In this document: positions 1-6,915 of the stretch, in pieces
Position numbering within the stretch: position 1 is the first letter of the stretch
Layout of the letters: the number at the start of each line of letters is the position of its first letter
Notes under the pieces: generated by a model
Told to the model about the DNA's origin: nothing
What the model saw: the letters and a program-made list of their open reading frames with translations, nothing else
Databases searched by the model: none
Source of the DNA: Tessaracoccus flavescens
GTDB taxonomy: Bacteria > Actinomycetota > Actinomycetes > Propionibacteriales > Propionibacteriaceae
Assembly (NCBI GenBank): GCA_020741375.1
Contig: DYZF01000210.1
Span: 1 to 7,163, forward strand
DNA length: 7,163 nt
Reading direction: 5' to 3'
Program-made: the position numbers and the translations under genes

Positions 1-1188
1 GCCGACGCGATCGTCAAGGACTACGACGCTCATCAGAACGACCAGACCCATCGAGACGTCATCAAGAAGCTCGACGAAGCTTCCGCTTCGATGCAGGCTC
101 TCGCCGATGGTTCGAAACAGGTCGCGGACGGCAATCGCAAGCTCGCCAACTCCATGCCTGAGCTCCGCAAGGGCATCACCGACGCCCACGACGGCGCGAC
201 CAAGCTCAACGCTGGGGCTGCCCAACTGGAGGACGGACTCGACACCTCCGTCGCGGGGGTCGGCAAGCTCAAGGCAGGGTCGTCAAGACTTGCGACCGGC
301 GCGAAGGAACTCAGCGATGGGGCCAGCGCGCTCGCTTCTGGGGCGTCCAAGATCGATGCTGGCGCCGCCGCGCTCGAGGAGGGGGCCAGGGACCTCGACA
401 ACGGCGCCAAGGATCTAGAGGCCGGTGCGAAGAAGCTCGACGACGGCACCGGCGACCTCGCCACCGCGCTGCGGGACGGGGCCGACAAGGTCCCACACCT
501 CACCGATGCCAAGAAGGACAACGTCTCCCAAGTGATCGGCGACCCGGTGCGGATCCAGAAGATCCAGCAGACCCAGGCCGGCAGTTACGGTGCGGGACTG
601 GCGCCCTTCTTCCTCAGCTTGGCGCTGTGGGTGGGCGTGTTCATGCTGGTCCAAGCGCTGCGCCCAATCGCCCGGCGGGCGCTGGCGTCGAATGCACGAT
701 CCTGGCGCATCGCACTGGGTGGCTGGATCCCCTTCTGGTTGATCTCGATGGCACAAGCGACGATCCTGCTGCTGGTGGTGCATTTCGTGCTCGGCCTGCA
801 CCCGGCCAACCTGCCGCTGACCTGGGCCTTCAGGCTGTTGGCGACGATGGCTTTCTCCGCGATCATCCAGGGCACCGTGGAGCTTTTCGGGACGCCCGGC
901 AAGTTCATCATCCTGATCCTGCTCGTGCTTCAGCTCACCGCCGCGGGAGGGACCTTGCCTTGGCAGCTGACCCCCCAACCCCTGCACATCGTCCACGACG
1001 TGCTGCCGATGTCGCATGTTGTGGAGGGGCTGCGCCGGTTGATCTACGGCTCAGACATAGGATCAGTGGCCACCAACGCGTGGATGCTCGTCGGCTACAC
1101 CGCGCTCGGTTTGGTGCTGTCGATTCTGGCCGCCCACAAGCACAAGACCTGGACGCTGAAGGTCCTCGACCCGGAGATCGCAATCTGA
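1..1188 (+). CDS. YhgE/Pip-family membrane protein, 5' end outside the window
   Basis: The frame is open from base 1 to the TGA at 1186-1188, giving the last 395 residues of a longer protein; the ATG at 91 is internal and not the true start. The visible part opens with a long run of Leu-x-x-Gly heptads (codons 34-152), predicted to be extracytoplasmic. About five hydrophobic segments follow near residues 200-221, 242-266, 279-296, 302-321 and 360-379. The stretch between the last two (GGTLPWQ, then LPMSHVVEGLRRLIYG) matches the conserved C-terminal pattern of YhgE/Pip proteins, which are related to ABC-2 type permeases. Family members are envelope proteins linked to phage infection (Pip) or to export; the substrate here is unknown. 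The N-terminal membrane segment expected in a full-length protein lies upstream of the window. It is followed at once by a TetR regulator. An MMPL-type exporter also carries such heptads, but the C-terminal half does not look like one. Confidence 0.88.
   Translation, partial: ADAIVKDYDAHQNDQTHRDVIKKLDEASASMQALADGSKQVADGNRKLANSMPELRKGITDAHDGATKLNAGAAQLEDGLDTSVAGVGKLKAGSSRLATGAKELSDGASALASGASKIDAGAAALEEGARDLDNGAKDLEAGAKKLDDGTGDLATALRDGADKVPHLTDAKKDNVSQVIGDPVRIQKIQQTQAGSYGAGLAPFFLSLALWVGVFMLVQALRPIARRALASNARSWRIALGGWIPFWLISMAQATILLLVVHFVLGLHPANLPLTWAFRLLATMAFSAIIQGTVELFGTPGKFIILILLVLQLTAAGGTLPWQLTPQPLHIVHDVLPMSHVVEGLRRLIYGSDIGSVATNAWMLVGYTALGLVLSILAAHKHKTWTLKVLDPEIAI
100..456 (+). repeat. 17 tandem Leu-x-x-Gly heptads in the YhgE/Pip protein
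   Basis: Read in the frame of the host gene, this segment divides without gaps into 17 seven-residue units of the form L-x-x-G-x-x-x (for example LSDGASA, LEEGARD, LEAGAKK). Sixteen of the 17 have Gly at position 4 (the third unit, LANSMPE, has Ser), and most have Leu, Ile or Val at position 1. The units are diverged at the DNA level, so this is a protein repeat rather than a recent tandem duplication. Leu-x-x-Gly heptads of this kind are a known signature of YhgE/Pip and some MMPL proteins and probably form an elongated helical stalk outside the membrane. Confidence 0.85.
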
Positions 1189-1787
1189 TGAGTACCGCCG
1201 CACGCCACCGCCATGCCAGCAGCCCGCGCACCACGGCGAGCCGGGCACGGCTGTTCAACGCTGCGATGGACCTGGTCGGAGACATCGGCCCTGACAAGGT
1301 CACTGTCGATGAGATCGCTGCAGCGGCCGGGGTGGCCAAGGGCACCGTCTACTACCAGTTCGGCTCCAAGACCGAGCTGATCCGCGGCCTCATCGACCAC
1401 GGCTACTCCGTCATGCGGGAGGCACTGCTGGAACCTGCCTCCGCAGAGGACCCGATGGCAGCCATCGAGGGGATGATCCGCGCGACTCTGGATTTTCTCG
1501 ACGAGTACGCCAGTTTCGCCAAGCTCTGGCACAGCGAGATGTGGCTGGCCGAGAGCCCTTGGGGAGAGCAGCTGCGCCGCATGCGCGGCGAGATCCTGGA
1601 CGTGATCAGCCAATCGCTGACACGGCTGGGTACGTCGTCGTCGGGAATCCGGCCTGCTGTCTTCGCCACCACTCTCTTCGGTGCCGCCTACATCACCGGC
1701 ATGGACGCACAGTTGGGCAACGACGAGATCCCCACCGAGGATCGCGTCGCTGCCCTGATGGCCACCGTGCGCGGCTACCTGTCCTGA
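1188..1787 (+). CDS. TetR/AcrR-family transcriptional regulator
   Basis: This is a complete 199-residue protein, the usual TetR-family size. After a basic N-terminal tail, residues 20-72 form the DNA-binding domain: RARLFNAAMDLVGDIG, then VTVDEIAAAAGVAKGTVYYQFGSKTEL, with the helix-turn-helix near 38-58 and the conserved YYxFxSKxEL ending. The remaining residues should form the helical ligand-binding and dimerisation domain, which is too variable to name an effector. The ATG at 1188 is chosen because the homology begins just after it, GGAG lies 11 bases upstream, and its first base is the last base of the preceding TGA. That one-base overlap suggests translational coupling with the YhgE/Pip gene. 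By analogy with similar pairs it probably represses its own operon, but the operon promoter is outside the window. A longer open frame reaching back to 627 is a shadow of the upstream gene. Confidence 0.93.
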   Translation: MSTAARHRHASSPRTTASRARLFNAAMDLVGDIGPDKVTVDEIAAAAGVAKGTVYYQFGSKTELIRGLIDHGYSVMREALLEPASAEDPMAAIEGMIRATLDFLDEYASFAKLWHSEMWLAESPWGEQLRRMRGEILDVISQSLTRLGTSSSGIRPAVFATTLFGAAYITGMDAQLGNDEIPTEDRVAALMATVRGYLS

Positions 1788-1810
1788 GCGCTACCGCCGC
1801 ATGTGACGCA

Positions 1811-2098
1811 AATTACAGCCCAATCGTTGGCCTCGAAGACGGCGTAGTGCCCGACTTCCGTGCAACTACCCGTGAAGAGAAGGCGGAAGAAGCGCGGGTG
1901 TTGTCCGTCATGCTGTCGCGGGCGCGTCACGGCGTCATTGTGAGCCGGGCCGCATCTGTGCCGACGAACGCTGGTCGACCCATGAGTCGGACCCCATCGT
2001 CGTTCTTGGGCCAGCTTGCGTCGGCTGGTCCACGTGACGCCGCTGGACTGGTTGAGTGGTTCAAGAGCACCAGTTGGGCAGACATCGCCGTTCGTTAG
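1811..2098 (+). pseudogene. C-terminal relic of a UvrD/Rep-like superfamily 1 helicase
   Basis: About 95 codons ending at TAG 2096-2098 read as the extreme C-terminus of a UvrD-like helicase. IVGLEDGVVPDF (from 1823) resembles the segment around helicase motif V in this superfamily. EEARVLSVMLSRAR (1886-1927) matches motif VI, usually E-E-x-R-x-L-Y-V-A-x-T/S-R-A, including the arginines that contact ATP. The tail, SRTPSSFLGQL then a Trp-containing end, looks like the family's C-terminus. The Walker A and B motifs and about nine tenths of a normal protein are absent, because the frame runs straight into the end of the TetR gene and there is no plausible start or ribosome-binding site. The conserved Tyr of motif VI is Ser here (TCC), consistent with drift. 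Codon choice looks less G/C-biased than in the flanking genes. It could derive from a housekeeping, mobile-element or phage-defence helicase; the fragment cannot distinguish these. Confidence 0.72.
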
Positions 2099-2325
2099 CG
2101 GCGGCTAGGGGCGAGAGCGTCTATGTGTGTCGCGCATGGCAACGCCCCGTTCGCGCAATCGTGAGCTTCGGGCGATGGCTTCTTCGGAGTGCTCTGGCTA
2201 CGTGAAGGCCGAGGTGCCCGTGGAGCGCGCTCGGCGTGCGCCTTCTCTAGCATGAGATGAACTTGACGAGCTGTCACCATTAGTTTCTGATTCGAGTAGG
2301 CACCTAGGACCCTCACTCCACTGAG
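2099..2325. other. Intergenic remainder, nothing recognised
   Basis: Between the helicase relic and the terminator-like hairpin I see no convincing gene on either strand. All three + frames are closed by stops within a short distance. A 73-codon frame on the - strand (2316-2095, GTG start) has no usable ribosome-binding site, no recognisable motif and ends in Arg/Pro/Ser-rich text typical of chance frames. No tRNA cloverleaf could be folded by eye. The stretch is probably decayed DNA belonging with the relic. Confidence 0.5.
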
Positions 2326-2355
2326 AAGGGCCGAGAGTTGATGCTCCCGGCCCTT
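2326..2355 (+). terminator. Terminator-like hairpin upstream of the glucosidase
   Basis: Two 12-base arms, AAGGGCCGAGAG (2326-2337) and CTCCCGGCCCTT (2344-2355), pair at 11 of 12 positions around the 6-base loop TTGATG. A short T-rich tail (TGTTGTG) follows on the + strand. The stem is strong but the U-tract is weak, as is common in high-GC actinobacteria. It would close transcription of the former helicase gene or of the YhgE/TetR unit and insulate the glucosidase gene 60 bases downstream. Confidence 0.6.
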
Positions 2356-2400
2356 TGTTGTGCGGGCACCACTTCAAACGCCCGTCGGCTTGCCTCGTCC

Positions 2401-2416
2401 TGACAGAATGGGCCCA
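2401..2416 (+). promoter_or_regulatory. Possible extended -10 element for leaderless transcription of the glucosidase gene
   Basis: TGACAGAAT (2401-2409) fits an extended -10 element (TG, one base, then a hexamer resembling TANNNT with C in place of the first T). Its end lies 7 bases before the A of the glucosidase ATG, so the predicted +1 coincides with the start codon. No good -35 is present at the standard spacing, and there is no Shine-Dalgarno sequence before the ATG. Leaderless transcripts are common in actinobacteria. This is a reading by eye from one site and remains weak. Confidence 0.3.
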
Positions 2417-5115
2417 TGGCTACGCCCGACACGTCCTCTGTTGAACACGAACGCCTCGCAGCAGCCACCCATGATCTTTCCGCGTGGAGGCTCTGGGGCC
2501 CCTACGTCGCCGGGCGGCAATGGGGCACCGTTCGAGAGGACTACTCGGCCGACGGCAACGCTTGGGATTTCTTCCCCTTCGACCACTCGCACCGCCGTGC
2601 CTACCGCTGGGGTGAGGACGGCATCGCCGGGCTCTGCGACCGCTACGGCTTCCTCAACCTCGCGCCGGCCTTCTGGAACGGCAACGACGACCGCCTGAAG
2701 GAGCGCTTCTTCGGCCTCACCAACGTCCAGGGCAACCATGGCGAGGACGTCAAGGAGTACTGGTGGCACATCGACGCCACCCCGACGCACTCCTACGGCG
2801 AATACCTCTACCGGTACCCGCAGGCCGCCTACCCGTACCAAGAGCTGCTGGAGAAGGGCAGCCAAGCGCCGAAGGAGGACCGCGAGTACGAGCTGGCCGA
2901 CACCGGCATCTTCGCCGATGACCGCTTCTTCGACATCACCGTCGTGCATGCCAAGGATTCCGCCGACGACATCATCGTCGAATTCCGCGTGGTGAACCAC
3001 GGTTCCGACGCCGCTCCTATCGACGTGCTGGGGCAGTGGTGGTTCCGCAACACTTGGTCCTGGGAACGAGACACCCGTCGCCCCACCATCGAGATGGACG
3101 AACTGTGCGGGCACGCCTGCCTCACCGCGACCCACGATTGGCTCGGCACCTATCACCTGTTCGCGGAGGACGGCCCGCAGGGCGCCCCGCGCTTCCTCTT
3201 CGCCGACAACGAGACCAACGCGGACCGGGTCTTCGGTCCCGGGCACGGCTCGCCGCAGCCCGCGCACCCGAAGGACGCGTTCGACGACGCCGTCGTCCAC
3301 GGCGACGAATCCCACCTGGCTGAGCGTTCCGGAACGAAGTCGGCGGTGTGGTGGCACCTCGATTCGGTGGCGCCCGGCGAGGAAGTGGTGCTGCGGATGC
3401 GCATGGTCAGCCACGGCGCCGCCCTGCGGATGAAGCAGCCGTTTGCCTCCGCCCCCGAGGTGGTCAACGACCGCAAGCACGAAGCCGACGAGTTCTACGC
3501 CGTCGTCATTCCCGAGAACGCCTCGGAGGAGGACACCTTCATCGCCCGCCGCGCGTTCGCGGGGCTGATGTGGTGCAAGCAGCTCTACCGATACTCGGTG
3601 CGCGAGTGGCTCGAGGGCGACCCCAACGAGCCGGAGCCCCCGGCCGAGCGTGAGCGCCCCGAACCCGAGGGCGGCCGCAACACCTACTGGCAGCACCTGG
3701 CGCTCGCCGACATCATCTCCATGCCCGACGAGTGGGAGTACCCGTGGTTCGCCTCGTGGGATCTCGCGTTCCACTGCGTGGCGCTGGCCCGCATCGACCC
3801 CTGGTTCGCCAAGGAACAGCTCGTGCTCATGTGCCGCGAGTGGTGCATGCATCCGTCCGGCCAGCTCGCCGCCTACGAGTGGAAGTTCGGCGACGTCAAC
3901 CCGCCCGTCCTCCCGTGGGCAGCCCGCGTGGTGTTCTTCCTCGACGGCGGCTGGGACCGGGCCTTCCTGGTGCGCGTGTTCACCAAGCTGCTGCTGAACT
4001 TCGGCTGGTGGGTCAACCGCAAGGACGAGAACGGCTCCGGCCTGTTCGAGGGCGGCTTCCTGGGCATGGACAACATCACCGTCTTCGACCGCTCGGCCCC
4101 GCTGCCTGAAGGGCAGATCCTGGAGCAGTCCGACGCAACCAGCTGGATGGCGTTCTTCTGCCTGTCGATGCTGAAGATCGCCGTCGAGCTTGGCCGGGAG
4201 GACGACGGCTGGGGCGACATCGCCACCAAGTTCTTCGAGCACTTCCTCGAGATCGCCGAGGCGATGGACCAGTTCGGCGATCCCAGTGCTGCGCTGTGGG
4301 ACGAGGAGGACGGCTTCTACTACGACGTCCTCATCGATTCCGGGACGCCCACGTCGGTGAAGGTCCGCTCGATGGTGGGCCTCCTGCCGCTGCTGGGCGT
4401 CATGAACTTGGCCGACGACATCTATGAGCAGCTGCCGGATCTCAAGCGTCACACCCAGTGGCTCCGGGAGCGTCGCCCCGAGGTCACCGAACCCATCCTG
4501 CAGCAGCACGGCGCCGGCACGACGCTGTCGGTGGTCACGTTGGAGCGCCTCCGACGGATCATGGAGCGCGTCCTCGACGAGAACGAGTTCCTCAGCCCGC
4601 ACGGCATCCGCTCGCTGTCGGCCGCCTACCGCGACCTGCATCACGTGGACCTGCCCGGCCACGGCTCGTTGCCGATCGACTACCAGCCGGCCGAGAGCCG
4701 CGATTACCTGTTCGGCGGCAACTCCAACTGGCGCGGTCCTGTCTGGTTCCCCGTGAACTCGCTACTGCTGCACTCCATCGCCACCTACGGCCGCGGCGTC
4801 GCCAAGGACGAGCTGTACCAGTTCCCGACCGGCTCTGATCGTGAACTGGGGCTGCTCGACGTCGCCCGCGAACTGCGCGAACGCATGATCTCCCTGTTCC
4901 GGATGGGGGAGAACGGGCGTCGCCCGAGCGATCCGCCGCACGTGCCCACGGGCCCGCTGTGGCAGGCACACCCCACGTTCAGCGAGTACTTCAACGGCGA
5001 CAACGGCGAGGGCCTCGGCACGTCGCACCAGACTGGCTGGACGGCAATGGTGGCGGACCTCATCTGCATCAACGCCGACGACGATCCGATCGCCCAGGAC
5101 GACTCGACGTCCTAG
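2416..5115 (+). CDS. GH63-type glucosidase (large bacterial mannosyl-oligosaccharide glucosidase-like enzyme)
   Basis: This is a complete 899-residue protein resembling the large cytoplasmic 'glucosidase' proteins of glycoside hydrolase family 63, which hydrolyse alpha-glucosidic bonds with inversion. No signal peptide or membrane segment is visible. The N-terminal ~400 residues, rich in Trp, Tyr, Asp and His (RLWGPYVAGRQWGTVREDYS, KEYWWHIDATPTHSYGEYLY), would be the beta-sandwich domain. The rest would be the (alpha/alpha)6 barrel. PWFASWDLAFH places a likely general acid at Asp449. NWRGPVWFPVN (771-781) is a hallmark substrate-site motif. The likely general base is Glu857 in FSEYFNGDNGEGLGTSHQTGW. 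Domain borders and catalytic residues are inferred from family patterns, not alignment. ATG 2416 is the chosen start: the protein begins normally there and the ATG at 2408 is in another frame. It stands alone between a terminator-like hairpin and convergent genes, so the natural substrate (trehalose-like, glycogen-derived or glucosylglycerate-like sugars) is unknown. Confidence 0.9.
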   Translation: MATPDTSSVEHERLAAATHDLSAWRLWGPYVAGRQWGTVREDYSADGNAWDFFPFDHSHRRAYRWGEDGIAGLCDRYGFLNLAPAFWNGNDDRLKERFFGLTNVQGNHGEDVKEYWWHIDATPTHSYGEYLYRYPQAAYPYQELLEKGSQAPKEDREYELADTGIFADDRFFDITVVHAKDSADDIIVEFRVVNHGSDAAPIDVLGQWWFRNTWSWERDTRRPTIEMDELCGHACLTATHDWLGTYHLFAEDGPQGAPRFLFADNETNADRVFGPGHGSPQPAHPKDAFDDAVVHGDESHLAERSGTKSAVWWHLDSVAPGEEVVLRMRMVSHGAALRMKQPFASAPEVVNDRKHEADEFYAVVIPENASEEDTFIARRAFAGLMWCKQLYRYSVREWLEGDPNEPEPPAERERPEPEGGRNTYWQHLALADIISMPDEWEYPWFASWDLAFHCVALARIDPWFAKEQLVLMCREWCMHPSGQLAAYEWKFGDVNPPVLPWAARVVFFLDGGWDRAFLVRVFTKLLLNFGWWVNRKDENGSGLFEGGFLGMDNITVFDRSAPLPEGQILEQSDATSWMAFFCLSMLKIAVELGREDDGWGDIATKFFEHFLEIAEAMDQFGDPSAALWDEEDGFYYDVLIDSGTPTSVKVRSMVGLLPLLGVMNLADDIYEQLPDLKRHTQWLRERRPEVTEPILQQHGAGTTLSVVTLERLRRIMERVLDENEFLSPHGIRSLSAAYRDLHHVDLPGHGSLPIDYQPAESRDYLFGGNSNWRGPVWFPVNSLLLHSIATYGRGVAKDELYQFPTGSDRELGLLDVARELRERMISLFRMGENGRRPSDPPHVPTGPLWQAHPTFSEYFNGDNGEGLGTSHQTGWTAMVADLICINADDDPIAQDDSTS

Positions 5116-5166
5116 TCAGGGCGCCAGCACCGTCGAGGGTGCAAACGGGCAGCGCTCGGGGGTTGG
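5116..5166. other. Short gap between convergent genes, weak hairpin only
   Basis: The glucosidase and the AEC transporter converge here with 51 bases between their stops. The only structure seen is a 5-base stem, GCACC (5127-5131) with GGTGC (5138-5142) around a 6-base loop, lacking a T-run on either strand. It may contribute to two-way termination but is too weak to call a terminator. Confidence 0.3.
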
Positions 5167-6123
5167 CTACATCCAGCCCAGCGTGTGGGCCACCGCGAGC
5201 CACGCCGTCATGCTGAACGCAGACAAAACCACCTGTGTCATCATGCTGGCCGACGCGAGCCCAGAATGACCGTACGGATCGGCCAATGCCGGGGCGATGG
5301 AGAAGGTGGGCAACGCGCCCGTCAGGAGCGCCGCCACCTTGAGTTCGTGCGGCAGCGCGGGGAGTCCCGCCGTCTCGTACGCGAAGATCAAGCCCAGGGA
5401 GATGGCGGGCATGACGATCAGCTTGCCTGCAGCCGTCGCGACGACGTCGGAGAGCATGCCGCCCAGTCGGAGACCCACCAGCATGCCTCCGACGGAGAAC
5501 AGAGCGACTCCGGACGACGCTTGCGCCACCAGCCCGACCGCCCTCGAGAGCACCGTCGGCAACTCCCAGCCGACAGCCGTGGTGACCAGCGCCAGAATGA
5601 TCGCGATCACCATCGGATGCAGAATCACACCGCGGAGAGTCTTCACCAGACGTTGCCCGACGGTGACGCCGCGGTTGGTTGCCTGTTCGCACAGGAACAG
5701 GAACAGCGGGATGATCAGAACGTTGTCCACCAACATGTCCATCCCGACGGCGGCGCCGGCGAACTCTGGGATCAGGATGAGGAACATCGCGAAGCCGATG
5801 AAGCCATTGTTGGTGGACGACATCAGCAGGCCGACGACGGGGGAGCGACCACGGTCGCCGCCGCTGACGCGCACCCAGACGTAGCCGAGCCCGAACATGA
5901 TCATGGCCGCGACCGCGTAGTTGAGCAGGTAGGCAGGGTGGAAGATTTCCGACGGGGCGCGCCCCACGACGTTCATGAAGACGAGCAGCGGCAACGCCAC
6001 TTTCACCACGAACCGGGACAGCACCGACATGTCATCCCGGGAGAACAGCCCGCCTCGGGTCAGCGCGAATCCCGCGGCCACCACCAAGAAGATCGGGGTG
6101 ACCGCGGCGAGGATCTCACCCAC
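5167..6123 (-). CDS. AEC-family transporter (auxin efflux carrier-like permease)
   Basis: From the GTG at 6123 the protein has 318 residues and is hydrophobic throughout, with about ten membrane segments, as in the AEC (membrane transport protein) family. Family features include GEILAAVTPIFLVVAAGFALTRGGLFS at the N-terminus, VVKVALPLLVFMNV in the second segment, a broken helix at SSTNNGFIGFAMF (102-114), and the C-terminal ALPTFSIAPALADPYG followed by an S/T-rich helix. Bacterial members move small organic anions such as malate or malonate; nothing here fixes the substrate. The GTG at 6123 puts the first membrane helix right after the start, as is usual, and overlaps the end of the DUF805 gene by 8 bases. 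An upstream GTG at 6153 adds 10 residues and a 38-base overlap. Neither has a good Shine-Dalgarno sequence, so coupled translation from the upstream gene is likely. Confidence 0.9.
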   Translation of the reverse strand: MGEILAAVTPIFLVVAAGFALTRGGLFSRDDMSVLSRFVVKVALPLLVFMNVVGRAPSEIFHPAYLLNYAVAAMIMFGLGYVWVRVSGGDRGRSPVVGLLMSSTNNGFIGFAMFLILIPEFAGAAVGMDMLVDNVLIIPLFLFLCEQATNRGVTVGQRLVKTLRGVILHPMVIAIILALVTTAVGWELPTVLSRAVGLVAQASSGVALFSVGGMLVGLRLGGMLSDVVATAAGKLIVMPAISLGLIFAYETAGLPALPHELKVAALLTGALPTFSIAPALADPYGHSGLASASMMTQVVLSAFSMTAWLAVAHTLGWM

Positions 6124-6889
6124 GCCACGGCTGTTGTCGGTCGTACCGGGCACCCATGGGGTGGCCGGGCAGCAGCATGAAGATCATCGTGATGATCCAG
6201 CCGATGAAGGGGATCAGGTTCAGCAGGGCCAGCGCGCCGCTGTTGTTGGAATCGTGGAAGCGCCGAACCATCACCGCGAGGCTCGGGATGATCGCGGCCA
6301 GCATGTAGAGGACGCTGAACGAGACGGCCGCGTCGGTCAGGAAACCGGTGCTGCCCGACAGCGCCACCGCCGGGCCGTAGACAATGGCGGTGTTGATGAG
6401 CATCGCCCACCAGTACTCGGACTGGCTGGCGCGCCCGGTGAACCGGAGACCCCTCGACCAGAACCGCTTGTACGCCTCGACGGGCCCCACACCGCGCTTG
6501 GGGGCGTCCGGGTTGCGTGGGTCGTCGGAATCGCCGGGCATGCCGTAGGGCAGCATCCCGTAACCCGTCGGCGGGCTGTACTGGGCGCCGTAGCCGGGTG
6601 CTCCGTAGCCGGGCTGGGATCCGTAGGGATTCTGCGCATACGGATCCGGATAGGGCGAGTGCTCGTAGGGAGCGGGGCCGTAGTCCGGGGCTGGGTACGA
6701 CGGCGTGGGCGCAACCTGCGGCGGCACCGGCTGGGCCCTCAGCGGCTGGGCTGGCGCTGCGGGTGATTGAGGAACTGCTGGCGACTGAGCGGCGGCTGGC
6801 GGATCGGGGTTCGTCAGCGGCGCGGCGGCATCGGTGAAGTCCGGTCCGGAGGGACGGGGGGACGTCGGGTCGATCTGCTCGTTGCTCAC
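6116..6889 (-). CDS. DUF805 membrane protein with Pro/Tyr/Gly-rich N-terminal region
   Basis: This is a 257-residue protein of unknown function. Residues 1-130 are low complexity: first Pro/Ala-rich, then Pro/Tyr/Gly-rich (65-115, with units such as PGYGAPGYGAQY), and probably disordered in the cytoplasm. Residues 136-257 form the DUF805 domain. It starts with VEAYKRFWSRGLRFTGRASQSEYWW, where GRxSxxEYWW is the family signature, and includes membrane helices near 162-178, 184-206 and 219-241 and the conserved RRFHDSNNSG loop (209-218). The start is uncertain. GTG 6889 is preferred for its typical VSNEQ opening and a GAGAGA about 10 bases upstream. GTG 6919 would overlap the preceding stop as GTGA and add 10 residues. 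It lies between a flavin-reductase-like gene and the AEC transporter on the same strand, probably in one transcript. A link in function between these three is not evident. Confidence 0.87.
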   Translation of the reverse strand: MSNEQIDPTSPRPSGPDFTDAAAPLTNPDPPAAAQSPAVPQSPAAPAQPLRAQPVPPQVAPTPSYPAPDYGPAPYEHSPYPDPYAQNPYGSQPGYGAPGYGAQYSPPTGYGMLPYGMPGDSDDPRNPDAPKRGVGPVEAYKRFWSRGLRFTGRASQSEYWWAMLINTAIVYGPAVALSGSTGFLTDAAVSFSVLYMLAAIIPSLAVMVRRFHDSNNSGALALLNLIPFIGWIITMIFMLLPGHPMGARYDRQQPWRG

Positions 6890-6915
6890 GGCATCGAGTC
6901 TCTCATACGGCTTTG

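Noticed and set aside
1791..2107. CTACCGCCGC (1791-1800) and GCGGCGGCTA (2098-2107), imperfect inverted copies flanking the helicase relic
   Set aside because: The match needs a one-base gap and consists of CCGCCGC-type sequence that is frequent by chance in this GC range. There is no transposase or target duplication to support a mobile element.
2280..2305. TTCGAGT resembling a tRNA T-loop
   Set aside because: The flanking bases do not pair to form a T-stem, and no anticodon arm or acceptor stem could be found nearby.
2095..2316. 73-codon - strand frame in the intergenic interval
   Set aside because: The GTG start has no spaced ribosome-binding site, the product is Arg/Pro/Ser-rich and unrecognised, and the frame overlaps the relic's stop.
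2374..4662. Long - strand open frame (about 760 codons) opposite the glucosidase gene
   Set aside because: Its translation is rich in Arg, Gly, Val, Glu and His with no family motif. It mirrors the codons of a strongly recognised + strand enzyme, a common artefact in high-GC DNA.
5185..6180. Long + strand open frame (about 330 codons) opposite the AEC transporter
   Set aside because: Its Gln/Arg/His/Asp-rich text is the complement of hydrophobic codons of a well-supported membrane protein; no start signal or motif is present.
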